Shown one piece after another: positions 25,295 to 38,540 of a stretch of DNA of 64,000 nt. The position numbers and the translations under genes are program-made. Source of the stretch: Hevea brasiliensis (taxonomy: Eukaryota > Streptophyta > Magnoliopsida > Malpighiales > Euphorbiaceae); NCBI RefSeq assembly GCF_030052815.1, contig NC_079507.1:66171144-66235143 (forward strand), written 5' to 3'. Position 1 is the first letter of the stretch; each line of letters begins with the position of its first letter. Under the pieces are notes generated by a model. That model worked only from the letters and a program-made list of their open reading frames with translations, was not told the DNA's origin and did not search any database.

Positions 25295-28200
25295 ATGTAC
25301 CCTCTTTCTTTCATGTTTGTGATTGCTAATTTACTGCTTTTCTTTTCTCAGTTCTCAGATGCAACTGATACACTTGCTTTATCCCAGTCTCTTGCCGATG
25401 GCAGTACTTTAGTTTCGAAAGATGGAAGTTTCGAGCTTGGTTTCTTCAGTCCTGGTAGTTCCAGGAACCGTTATTTGGGAATTTGGTACAAAAATATCCC
25501 TGTCAAAACCGTTGTTTGGGTTGCGAACCGGAATATTCCGATTAACGATACCTTCGGCTTGTTAATGATAAACAACTCCGGCTATCTCATACTACGTAGC
25601 AAGAACATGGGTAATGTTGTTTGGTCATCAAACTCGACGAAAGCTGCCCTAAAGAGCCCAGTAGTACAGCTACTGGATTCTGGGAATCTGGTGTTAAGAG
25701 AAGGAAATCGTGAAAACTCTGGAATCTACATATGGCAGAGTTTTGATTATCCAACTGATACATTGCTACCAGGGATGAAGTTTGGAGTGAACTTAAAGAC
25801 CGGACTTGATCGGCGTCTTACATCGTGGAAAAGCACGGATGATCCATCTCCTGGAGATTTTGTTTGGAAGATGCAACCACATGGTAACCCAGAGTACAAC
25901 ATATTGAAAGGTTCAAAAATCTATTTTCGATCAGCCCCATGGAATGGCATCTCATACAGTGGTAATCCACAGTTAAGGTCTAACAATATTTTTAACTTTT
26001 CCTTTGTGAATACCGAGGAGGAGATTTACTACATATACTACCTCGAAAAGAAATCTGAAATTTCAAGGATTGTAATCAACCAAACTAGCAATAGGCGCGA
26101 GCGCTACACATGGGATGAAGCCTCTGTGTCTTGGAATCTATATGCATATGTGCCAAATGATTATTGCGACTTCTATAACCGTTGCGGTCCCTATGGAAAT
26201 TGCATTGGTGATGCGTCGCCCATTTGTCAATGTTTGAAAGGTTTCGTGCCTAAATCACCAGATCAGTGGAACTCAGGGGCTCTGTCTGATGGCTGCAAGC
26301 GCAACAGGTCATTAGGATGCAGCGAGGGCACTGGAGATGGGTTTCTTAAATTCCGTGGATTAAAATTGCCAGACACTACATATTCTTGGGTAAATAAAAG
26401 CATGAATCTCGAGGAATGCAGGGCTAAATGCTTACAGAACTGTTCTTGCACGGCGTATACAAGCTTTGATATTCGAGAAGGAGGCAGTGGTTGCGCCATT
26501 TGGTTTAACGATTTGATTGACATTAGAGAAACTTCCAGTGGTGGACAGGATCTATGCGTAAGGATGTCTGCTTCTGAATTAGGTATGTACTACAGTGATC
26601 TTGATGTTACTCCTTAAAGAGTTCGATATTTTTTATTTATTTAATTTTGATTTCACTTTATGAAATTTAGATTTTAAATATTAAATTTAAAATTTATAAA
26701 TTTAAACTAATAAAATTTTTATTAGGTTAAATTGAAATTTCAAATAAAAGATTAATATTGTTATATCAAATCTTTACTTTTTCTTAGTTTTTATATTTAT
26801 CTTGTATTTGATTGAAATTCATTTTTTTTTTTAAAACCACAAGCAAAGCATTAATTTGATCCAAATCTAAATCTATAGATTCAAATCAATAAATCTAAAT
26901 ACAACATAATAATTTAAATTTCACTTGCCTTATGTTTGGAGGGAGAATTTAAAATTTTCTGATAAAAAAAAGTGAGAATGTCACAATCCAACCTATGGGC
27001 CGGACCGGCACTAGGACCTGGGCCAGCCTAAAGCCCCCGAGGCCCGTAGTAAGCCTAACTGTTCATTAACCCAACTCTAAGGCCCATTTGGGCCCAAATT
27101 CAAGAAACTAAACGGACAGAGTCCGGCCATAAAATGGACTTTCCAACGGAGAGTTTTCGACTCACCCGACCTGTAAACACAATAAATACTCAATTTGGGA
27201 GCTCAGCTCACCCTCCACATACTCATCAGCATAAAAATAAATGGGAGCTCAGCTCCCTCATCCAATCCATCATACATGCATAGAATATTAAGTTTACAGG
27301 TCCAAAATAATAATTTAGTTTACAGACCCAAATCAAATAAACATTTCTAACACATGCGAAAATTCTAAGATTTAGCAAGTTTATACAAACATTAGTAATC
27401 GACCTGCGAGGGAGAAAGCAGGTTAACCTCAAAAATATCCTCCTGTGGCCTGGAAAAATTTTTGAACAGGAGTGAGCGTTCGACTCAGAGAGTAAAATAT
27501 CAATTTTAACCATAATCTCTATAACTATCTAGAACTAATGCAACCTGTGGAGTGAAATGCAACATCAACAACATTTTCACATCATAACATCAAAAAGGTA
27601 ATTTGGAGCACTCACGCACCCTGTAACATCAATCATAATATATGGGAGCTGATCCCCTATACAGCTCTCTTAAATCCAACCTGGTGCTAGCGAAGAACTC
27701 AGCTCAGACTTCCACTTAATAACCAAATCGGGGTCCCAGCGAAGAACTCAAGCCGTGTCTACCCCGAAGGACCGGGTCCCAGCGAAAAACTCAAGACGTG
27801 TCTACCCGTCCTATCCATAGTCCACACCACATCACACGCACGCCAACGCACGCACACTGCTCCAAATTACCACAACAACATCCATGGCACGCTAACAGTT
27901 ATGAATGCAACATAAATCGTGCCTAGAGTTTATCTACATAGATATATGCATATAAGTGATGCATGGGCATGCTTGAACATATAATAATATTGAAATTACA
28001 ATTAAAATTAATATTTTACTCACAGACTTAACAACGGTCACTGTGGCGGCTAGGCGGAGGAAGAAGGCTGTCCCGGCTCACCTGACAATTACATTACATT
28101 TATTTAATACAAATGACTCAATACAAATTAAGAAAAGACCAATTACGTCCTAAGTCGTGCCGAAAATCCGGCAGAGTCTCCCCTATACCTAGGACCTACC

Positions 28201-31200
28201 CAACCTGCAAAATGGCTCAAAACACACTTCTATACTCACAATCCATATATCCACAACTCAATCACATCACACAGCCCCTCCTGGGCCCATCAAATCAGTC
28301 ATCCATCACAATATGTAAAATTTCAATTTAGTCCTTATAGTTGATTATTTTTGCAAAAACTACCCAAATAAGCTCTAAAAATTCTAAAACTTTGCCCCGC
28401 GGTCCTTAGTAATATTACTAAGCTATTGCAAAAAGAATCATAATTTTCTAAGCTACCACGAATATTTTATGGATTTTTAATCCTATTTAAGCACTAGAAA
28501 ATTATGAAAAAGCAAGGTTCGGGTTTACCTTTGCCGATTCCGACTTCGGGGACGCGCTCGGGACGTCTGACAATGGGGGGGTAGCCAAAACCTCGGTCCA
28601 ATTCGGAGACTTTTCCGGTAACGGGTCTGTCTGGCCGGAAATTCACAAACCCGGACAACTGTCGAATTTCCGCGAATTGAGGATACCTACACGAAGCCCA
28701 CAACACAGGGGTTAGAACTTAAATTTTTCAGAATTTTCTAAGCTCATTAAATGCTCGGAAAACACTGCGAAGTTCCGTGGGACCCACCGAAAAATGGTGT
28801 CGGAAAAATTCGAAATTTATGTCGCCGCGAAGCTCTCGACGAGTGGAGCGTGCTGGTACCCTCGGTTTTCTCGTGGGATTCACGGTTTTCGAGAAATCTA
28901 GCCCAAAAGTCGAAATGGGCTAAAAACTTCCCGAGCAAAAATCGGACAAACCGCTCGATGGATTTCGGTGTTCTTGGTGTCTATGGAAAGCTCTCGTCGA
29001 GTAGATGATTTTAGACACAAGACCCGGTCCAATTGGTGGCCGGATCGGCCGGATTTTGGCCGGGGAAGTCGAAACGTCGCGCGCGCAGGGGAGGGCGTTT
29101 CGCGCGCGTTTTCCGGCCGTTTGGGGCGGCGGCCGGCTGGCTGGGGAGGCTGGGGGTCGGCGCCGGCGAGGTGGGGAGGCAGGGGGAGGTGGCTGGCCGG
29201 CGGCAGGGGCAGGAGGAGAGAGAAAAGAGAGAGAGAAGGGAGAGAGGTCGACGCGCGCGGGGAAGGGAAGAAGAAAAAGAAAAAGGCCGGTCCGATTCGA
29301 CCGGTCCGATCCGGTCCGGTTCGATTCGGCCGGTCCGATTCAAGATACAAAATTTTGAATTTTTACTCTGCCTCGGGACCGAAAACGAGGTCCAAAAATT
29401 TCGAAAAAATTCCAGAAAACTCAGAAAAATACGTAGACTCCAAATATATTTTTAGTTTTGCCACGTGGTCTTTAAATTAATTTTTAAAAATCATCAAAGT
29501 TTATATTTTCGGAAAATCGAACCCGATTTTTAAAATCCGAAAAATCTCAAAAAAATTCCTAAAATTTAAATAAAATTAAAATACCAAAAATGCTCATAAA
29601 ATTTAAAATTTTGGGGTGTTACATTCTTCCCCCCTTACAGAAAATTCGTCCTCGAATTTTTACACAAGACAGAATAAAGCACATGATTATACATTGAACA
29701 AATAAGGGTACTTGCTACGCATGTCCCATTCTGACTCCCAGGTGCACTCTTCCACTGACCGACTCCTCCACAAAACCTTAACCATAGGGATCTGTTTTGA
29801 TCTTAGCTGTCTCACTTGGTAGTCCACTATGGCTACAGGTTGCTCCTCAAATGTCAAGTTCTCTTTTAGCTCTATTACATCCGGCTGTAGTACATGAGAA
29901 GGATCTGGAATGTATTTCCTGAGCATGGAGATGTGAAATACGGGATGAACACGAGAAAGGTTGGGTGATAGTTCCAACCGGTAGGCAACTGCTCCAACTC
30001 TATCCGTAACCTCAAAAGGTCCGATATACCGAGGTGTCAACTTGTCTTTCTTTCTAAACCTCATGACTCCCTTCATTAGAGAAACCTTCAGGAATACATA
30101 GTCGCCCACTGCAAACTCCACATCCCCCTGTCTGGGGTCTGCATAACTCTTACGCCTCGAAAATTTGTTTTGATCGTTCCTGATTAAAGGAACTACCTCT
30201 GAAGTGTACTACATTAGGTCTACATCATGCACATTCGCTTCCCCCATTTCTATCCAACACAGAGGAGACCTACACTTTCTTCCATATAGTGCCTCATAGG
30301 GTGCTACTCCTATGCTGGAATGGTAACTGTTGTTGTAGGCAAACTCCACCAAAGCTAGCTGCTCATCCCATTGACCTCCAAAATCCAAAACACTCATGCG
30401 AAGCATGTCTTCCAGTGTTTGGATTGTCCTTCAATGTCGATGCATGTCTGAGGGTGGAAAGCCGTACTGAAGTTCAACTGTGTGCCAAGTGCCTCCTGTA
30501 ACTTTCTCCAAAACCGAGAAGTGAACTGGGGCCCTCTGTCAGATATTATGGAAGCCGGAACTCCATGCAATCTGACTATTTCTCGAATGTAGAGTCGGGC
30601 GTACTGTGCCACAGAGTATGTAGTCTTCTGAGCAAGAAGTGAGCTGATTTGGTCGAGCGATCTACAATTACCCATATCGAATCATATCCTCGCGTGGTAC
30701 GAGCGGCCCGATCCACAAAATCCATAGTAATCATTTCCCACTTCCATTCTGGGATAGGGAGCTCTTGCAGCTTCCCTGACGGTCTCTGATGTTCAAACTT
30801 CACCTTCTGACAAGTCAAGCACTTGGACACAAAATCTGCTATGTCTCTCTTCATGCCATTCCACCAATAGCTATCTTTCACATCATGGTACATCTTGGTG
30901 GAGCCTGGGTAGACATTGTACAGTGTATAGTGTGCCTCTTGCATGATTTCATTTCTGAGATTGTCCACATCGGGCACACATATCCTAGAACCTTGCACTA
31001 GGGTGCCATCATTGGCAAATCCAAACTCACCACCTTCACCTTGCTGTACTCTTTCTACGATCTTCATCAATTGTTGGTCTCTGTGCTGGGAAACTCTAAC
31101 TCTGTCCCTCAAGTCTGGCCTCACTGAAAAATGAGCCAACAATACCCCTTCATCTGAAAGATCTAGGATTAAACCTTGATCCATCAACTCATGTACTTCC

Positions 31201-34200
31201 TGAACCAACGGTCTCTTCTCTGCTGAAATGTGTGCCAAACTGCCAGAAGATTTTCTGCTCAAAGCATCTGCTACAACATTGGCCTTCCCAGGGTGGTACT
31301 GGATCGTGCAATCATAGTCTTTCAGAAGCTCCATCCACCTCCTCTGTCTCAAGTTTAAATCCCTTTGTTGGAAGATGTACTTCAAACTCTTATGGTCGGT
31401 GTATATCTCGCACACTTCACCATACAGGTAGTGTCTCCAGATTTTTAGTGTAAAGATTACAGCCGCCATTTCTAAGTCATGGGTGGGGTAGTTCTGCTCA
31501 TGCCTCTTCAGCTGTCTTGAAGCATAAGCCACTACTTTTCCATTCTGCATCAAAACACACCCTAGGCCAACTCTGGAGGCGTCACAGTGCACGGTGTATC
31601 CTTCACCACTCATAGGTAGTGTCAACACAGGGGCAGTGGTTAGACACTCCTTAAGCTTCTGGAAACTCTCCTCACAGTCATCTGTCCAAATGAATGGAAC
31701 ATTCTTCCGGGTTAACTTAGTTAGGGGAGCTGCTATCCTGGAAAAATCCTGTACAAAACGCCTATAGTAACCAGCTAAACCCAGAAAACTTCGCACCTCA
31801 GTGACTGTTGTAGGCCTAAGCCAATCAGTTACAGCTTCAATTTTCTTGGGATCCACTTGAATGCCATCACTAGAAACCACGTGTCCCAAGAATGAGATGC
31901 TTTCTAGCCAAAATTCACATTTTGAAAATTTAGCATATAGCTGGTGCTCCCTCAAGGTCTGCAACACCATCCTCAAGTGCCACACATGCTCTTCCTCGGT
32001 CCGAGAGTATACCAAAATGTCATCTATGAATACGATGACAAAACGGTCCAAAAATGGCTTGAACACCCTGTTCATCAAGTCCATGAAGGCTGCTGGTGCA
32101 TTAGTGAGTCCAAAAGACATCACCAAGAACTCATAATGACCATATCTTGTCCTGAATGCCGTTTTGGACACGTCCTCATCCTTGATTCTCAACTGATGGT
32201 AGCCTGATCGCAAGTCTATCTTGGAAAAGAATCTAGCCCCTTGGAGTTGATCAAACAGGTCATCGATCCCAGGAAGTGGATACTTGTTCTTCACAGTCAC
32301 CTTGTTCAGCTGTCTGTAGTCAATACACAACCTCAATGACCCATCTTTCTTTCTCACAAATAGCACAGGAGCGCCCCAGGGTGAAGTGCTCCGCCGTATG
32401 AAACCCTTGTCCAAAAGCTCTTGTAGTTGCTCCTTTAGCTCTTTCAATTCTGCTGGTGCCATCCTGTAAGGTGGCATTGATATGGGGTTTGTACCCGGCA
32501 CAACATCAATGCAAAACTCTATTTCCCTTCCTGGTGGCAACCCTGGAAGCTCCTCTGGGAAGACATCCATAAATTCTTTGACAACAGGAACATTTTCCAT
32601 GCTGACACCTTCTACAGATGTATCTCTCACCAATGCCAAATACCCTTGGCATCCACGCCTCAACATTTTTCTAGCACTAATTGCTGACACCAAATTATAT
32701 GGAGCCACGCTCCTGTCACCATCAAAACTAAATTCTTCCACACCAGGTATGTGGAAATACACCTTTTTGTTCCTGCAGTCTAAGGTGGCATAATGAGTTG
32801 CCAACCAATCCATCCCCAAAATTACATCGAAATCCATTACTGGTAGAGGAACCAAGTCTGCTGGGAGGATCTTTCCATCCACTACTACTGGACTACCCGG
32901 AAAAACCATATCTACCTCTATGTTGTCACTAAGTGGGGTAGCTACCGACAAAGGGCATTCTAAAGTTGTAGGGTTTCTACCCAACCTCATGGCAAACACA
33001 GGAGAGACAAATGAGTGCGTAGCACCCGGATCTATCAAAACACGAGCTTCATAGGAGCGGACAGGAAGAATACACCACAACCGCATTGGAAGCTCGAGCA
33101 TCTGGTGGGTCGGGGTGAAAACTGAGCTTGACCCCTACCGAGTGGCGGAACCACGATCGACTTCTACCTCTGATCGCCTCCAAATCCACGTCCCCCTTGT
33201 CCTCGGCCTGGTACCGAATCGACGCCTACCATGCTTTGGAAGCACCATGATACAACCGCCGAGGAACATTTGCATGAGAACCTTGTGACCCCATCCGTGG
33301 CTCATTGAACACGGGGCATTCCCTAGCAAAGTGACACAGTTGGCCACACAGAAGCATACTCTGAACCCATCATACAAGGTCTGAATGTCCTCTTCCACCT
33401 TGTGCACAAGGTGCCAAGGAGGATCTGAACTGGACCAGGCTGCGTACCACTGAGCTGTTGCCACTTCTTTGGATCCGTACCACAGTGCGAATCCTGGATT
33501 TGTGTCTGAAACCACTTCTCTTATTCCTGCTTCTTCCTCTGTAATTAGTTTGGCCACCACTGTCTGTAGTAGCCATGTGGGGAACACCTAAAGAACCCTC
33601 TGCTCTGTTTTTCTTTGCCCTTCCGCTGTCATCCACAGCATAGCTAATCTCTATCTGTCTGGATCGATCAACTACCACATCAAAAGACTAATCAGACATC
33701 CTGGACAGGTTTCCATACCTCCTGTCAAGCCCCTTTAGGAATCTCTTCACCTTCATAGTTTCTGTAGCTACTGCTGTAGGGGCATATCTGCTCAATTTCA
33801 GAAATTCTGTAGCATATTCATCTACAGACCTGCCATTCTGTCTTAAGGCCTCAAAGGCCCACTGTTTCTGATCTCTGAAGCTTTCTGGCACAAACCGATT
33901 GATGAACAGTTCCACAAACTGAGCCCATGACAAACCCTCCATCCGAGGTAACACGTAGTCATTCATCCATTGTCTAGGCATAGGCCCCATGACATGCTGT
34001 ATACACTCTATTAGCCTTCTATCACCAATCGCACTGCATTCTGCTCATGCAGGAATCCAAAAACCGATATGCATCGTCTGACACATCATAAGTACCAGGC
34101 ACCAACTTCTTGAAATTGATGATCTGTTTGTAAGGTTCCCCTCTTGGTGCGGTGGACTGCTGCTGCTGTGGAGGGTGGACCATATACTGCGCCATCATAT

Positions 34201-37200
34201 CGATGGTTCTCTGCAGACCAGCTAGAGTAGCTGCCATTGGGTCCATGGGACCCTGTGCCATAAAAGACTGATCCTGTACTGGTGGCAGCTGCTCTTCTAC
34301 TTGAGCAGCTCTAGGCCTCCTACCCCGCCTCCTCGGGGCAGGCGCCTCATCCTGTGCTGACACCTCGTCAGGCACATCTGGTTCTGGTGCAGTGGCAGCT
34401 CTCCTGCTTCTATGCATTTTCCTAAAATTCAGCAGCATTAGCCCACAAAATTCAAAACTGCACATTACACAACTCTATAGCCTCATATTTATACACAATA
34501 TATGGAGCAGAAACTAGAAGCAAAGATGACAATGCAAGACGAATGTGAACCCTATTTTCCGCATGTGACTCCTAGTAGACTCTTCCTAACACTTTAGATG
34601 AACATTCCTTAAGAATCTTGAGCCTAAGCTCTGATACCACATTTGTCACGACCCAACCTATGGGCCGGACCGGCACTAGGACCTGGGCCAGCCTAAAGCC
34701 CCCGAGGCCCGTAGTAAGCCTAACTGTTCATTAACCCAACTCTAAGGCCCATTTGGGCCCAAATTCAAGAAACTAAACGGACAGAGTACGGCCATAAAAT
34801 GGACTTTCCAACGGGGAGTTTTCGACTCACCCGACCTGTAAACACAATAAATACTCAATTGGGGAGCTCAGCTCACCCTCCACATACTCATCAGCGTAAA
34901 AATAAATGGGAGCTCAGCTCCCTCATCCAATCCATCATACATGCATAGAATATTAAGTTTACAGGTCCAAAATAATAATTTAGTTTACAGACTCAAATCA
35001 AATAAACATTTCTAACACATGCGGAAATTCTAAGATTTAGCAAGTTTATACAAACATTAGTAATCGACCTGCGAGGGAGAAAGCAGGTTAACCTCAAAAA
35101 TATCCTCCTGTGGCCTGGAAAAATTTTTGAACAGGAGTGAGCGTTCGACTCAGAGAGTAAAATATCAATTTTAACCATAATCTCTATAACTATCTAGAAC
35201 TAATGCAACCTGTGAAGTGAAATGCAACATCAACAACATTTTCACATCATAACATCAAAAAGGTAATTTGGAGCACTCACGCACCCTGTAACATCAATCA
35301 TAATATATGGGAGCTGATCCCCTATATAGCTCTCTTAAATCCAACCTGGTGCCAGCGAAGAACTCAGCTCGGACTTCCACTTAATAACCAAATCGGGGTC
35401 CCAGCGAAGAACTCAAGCCGTGTCTACCCCGAAGGACCGGGTCCCAGCGAAGAACTCAAGCCGTGTCTACCCGTCCTATCCATAGTCCACACCACATCAC
35501 ACGCACGCCAACGCACGCACACTGCTCCAAATTACCACAACAACATCTATGGCACGCTAACAGTTATGAATGCAACATAAATCGTGCCTAGAGTTTATCT
35601 ACATAGATATATGCATATAAGTGATGCATGGGCATGCTTGAACATATAATAATATCGAAATTACAATTAAAATTAATATTTTACTCACAGACTTAACAAC
35701 GGTCCTTTGTGGCGGTGGGCGGAGGAAGAAGGCATCGGCTCACGACAATTACATTACATTTATTTAATACAAATGACTCAATACAAATTAAGAAAAGACC
35801 AATTACATCCTAAGTCGTGCCGAAAATCCGACAGAGTCTCCCCTATATCTAGGACCTACCCAACCTGAAAAAGGGCTCAAAACACACTTCTATATTCACA
35901 ATCCATATATCCACAACTCAATCACATCACACAGCCCCTCCTGGGCCCATCAAATCAGTCATCCATCACAATATGTAAAATTTCAATTTAGTCCTTATAA
36001 TTGATCATTTTTGCAAAAACTGCCCAAATAAGCTCTAAAAATTCTAAAACTTTGCCCCGTGGTCCTTAGCAATATTACTAAGCTATTGCAAAAAGAATCA
36101 TAATTTTCTAAGCTACCACGAATATTTTATGGACTTTTAATCCTATTTAAGTACTAGAAAATTACGAAAAGTAAGGTTCGGATTTACCTTTGCCGATTCC
36201 GACTTCGGGGACGCGCTCGGGACGTCTAACAATGGGGGGGTAGCCAAAACCTCGGTCCAATTCGGAGACTTTTCCGGTAACGGGTCTGTCTGGCCGGAAA
36301 TTCACAAACCCGGACAACTGTCGAATTTCCGTGAATTGAGGATACCTACATGAAGCCCACAACACGGGGGTTAGAACATAAATTTTTCAGAATTTTCTAA
36401 GCTCATTAAATGCTCGAAAAAACACTGCGAAGTTCCGTGGGACCCACCGAAAAACGGTGTCGAAAAAATTCGAAATTTATGTCGCCGCGAAGCTCTCGAC
36501 GAGTGGAGCGTGCTGGTACCCTCGGTTTTCTCGTGGGATTCACGGTTTTCGAGAAATCTAGCCCAAAAGTTAAAATGGGCTAAAAACTTCCTGAGCAAAA
36601 ATCGGACAAACCGCTCTATGGATTTCGGTGTTCTTGGTGTCTATGGAAAGCTCTCGTCGAGTAGATGATTTTAGACACAAGACCCGGTCCAATTGGTGGC
36701 CGGATCGGCAGGATTTTGGCCGGGGAAGTCGAACGTCGACGCCTTAGGAAGGCGTTGCGCGTTCGGCCGTTTGGGCGGCCGGTGGGGAGGAGTGGGGTCG
36801 GCCGGCGAGTGGGGAGCGGGGAGGTGGTGGCAGCGAGGGGAGGAGAGAGAAACGAGAGAGAGAAGGGCGCGAGGTCGACGCGCGCGGGGAAGGGAAGAAG
36901 AAAAAGAAAAAGGCCGGTCCAATTCGACCGGTCCGATCCGATCCGGTTCGATTCGGCCGGTCCGATTTAAAATACAAAATTTTGAATTTTTACTCTGCCT
37001 CGGGATCGAAAACGAGGTCCAAAAATTCCGAAAAAAATTCCAGAAAACTCAGAAAAATACGTAGACTCCAAATATATTTTTAGTTTTGCCACGTGGTCTT
37101 TAAATTAATTTTTAAAAATCATCAAAGTTTATATTTTCGGAAAATCGAACCCGATTTTTAAAATCCGAAAAATCTCAAAAAAATTCCTAAAATTTAAATA

Positions 37201-38470
37201 AAATTAAAATACCAAAAATGCTCATAAAATTTAAAATTTTGGGGTGTTACAGAGAATTTAAAATGTGACATTTGAATTTGATAAAATTATAAATTTTCTT
37301 CAACTTTTTAAAGTCATAAATTTATATTAGACTTATAAACGTTAAGAACTTCTTGTTTGAGTGTAAATTTAAAATATTTTATAAAATAATATTATTTGTA
37401 ATCAATAATTTGCGTTAAAATCAAATACAAATCCCTTCATTTCAAATTTTAGCATCTAAACATAGCATTGAAGAATTTTTATCAAATCTCAATCATATTT
37501 GCTTTATTTGATCAAAATTGATCACTTCAGTGTTACTGCTATTTAACCTGGTTTGCCTTCTTGTATAAAAGCTGGCATTCAGGATGTGAAACATGAAGTT
37601 GACAAGAAGATACTGGTGATAATCATCCTTGCTATTGCTGTGATTTCTGGGATTGTAGTTGTCATCTACTGCTCCCGCAAGAGCATGTCAAATTTTAAAG
37701 GTAAAAGTAAATTATGTATTTTGTTTTCTTACACAAATGATATTGGAATTTATAAAATTATAAAAAATTAAATTACAAGTTAGTCTCTAAGATTTATCAA
37801 AATTTACAATTTATCCTTCATCTAAATTATCATTAACTCAATCTTCAATTAAAAAAATTAAGTCTCAAAGATTTTTTTTTTTTTATTAACAAATCCATCC
37901 TTCCATCTAAACTTTACATTTAAATAATTAATATATTTTATACACAACTAATTATGTACATTTATTTATAATATAATATGTTTAAAATATAATAAATATA
38001 ATTTACCATGAAATATTGTTTACCTGTTGTGTTTTAAATTATTAGAAATGATTGTTCTAAAATACATGTATGATTTACAAACTAAATAAATATATGTGAA
38101 TATGATAATATACATTTAAAATTAAAAGGATCAAATAATTTTATTATAATTTTCATGATTTGTAGTAAAACTTTACTAGTAAATGTTATATTAATTAAAT
38201 TATAAATAATATAATATTATAAAATTTTTATATGTTTCTTATCACACTAACAGCAATTAATATATTGCTATCATGAAAAATTATGATAAAATTATTTTAA
38301 CCATCCTCATTTTATATGTGCCCTCTCACACAGCACTAATTTAATAGGTCTATAATTATAAACATAATTGCAAATATTTAGTCGCAGTTATTTCTAAAAA
38401 TTTAGGGCAAGTCATATAAAAGATATATTTTTTATATATTTATTACATTTAAGACACAATGAATAAATAA

Positions 38471-38540
<70 letters not shown>

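Larger units (their letters stand above)
26979..37251 (-). mobile_element. Complete Ty3/gypsy LTR retrotransposon (Tekay/Del-type chromovirus), 10,273 bp
   Basis: Two LTRs (26979-29623 and 34644-37251) flank gag and pol read on the minus strand. The target-site duplication GAGAA is perfect (26974-26978 and 37252-37256), and the sister gene shows the empty site at about 20963. The PBS is complementary to initiator tRNA-Met and the PPT is intact. Pol order is protease, reverse transcriptase, RNase H, integrase and a C-terminal chromodomain-like segment, which fits the Tekay/Del lineage. In the first ~235 bp of the LTRs I count five differences (about 2%), so the insertion is fairly recent. Frameshifts in gag and in integrase make this copy non-autonomous. 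It sits antisense in intron 1 of a receptor kinase. Confidence 0.97.

Noticed and set aside
30289..32793. Plus-strand open frames opposite pol of the intronic element
   Set aside because: They are antisense shadows of the pol coding frame, with no independent features.
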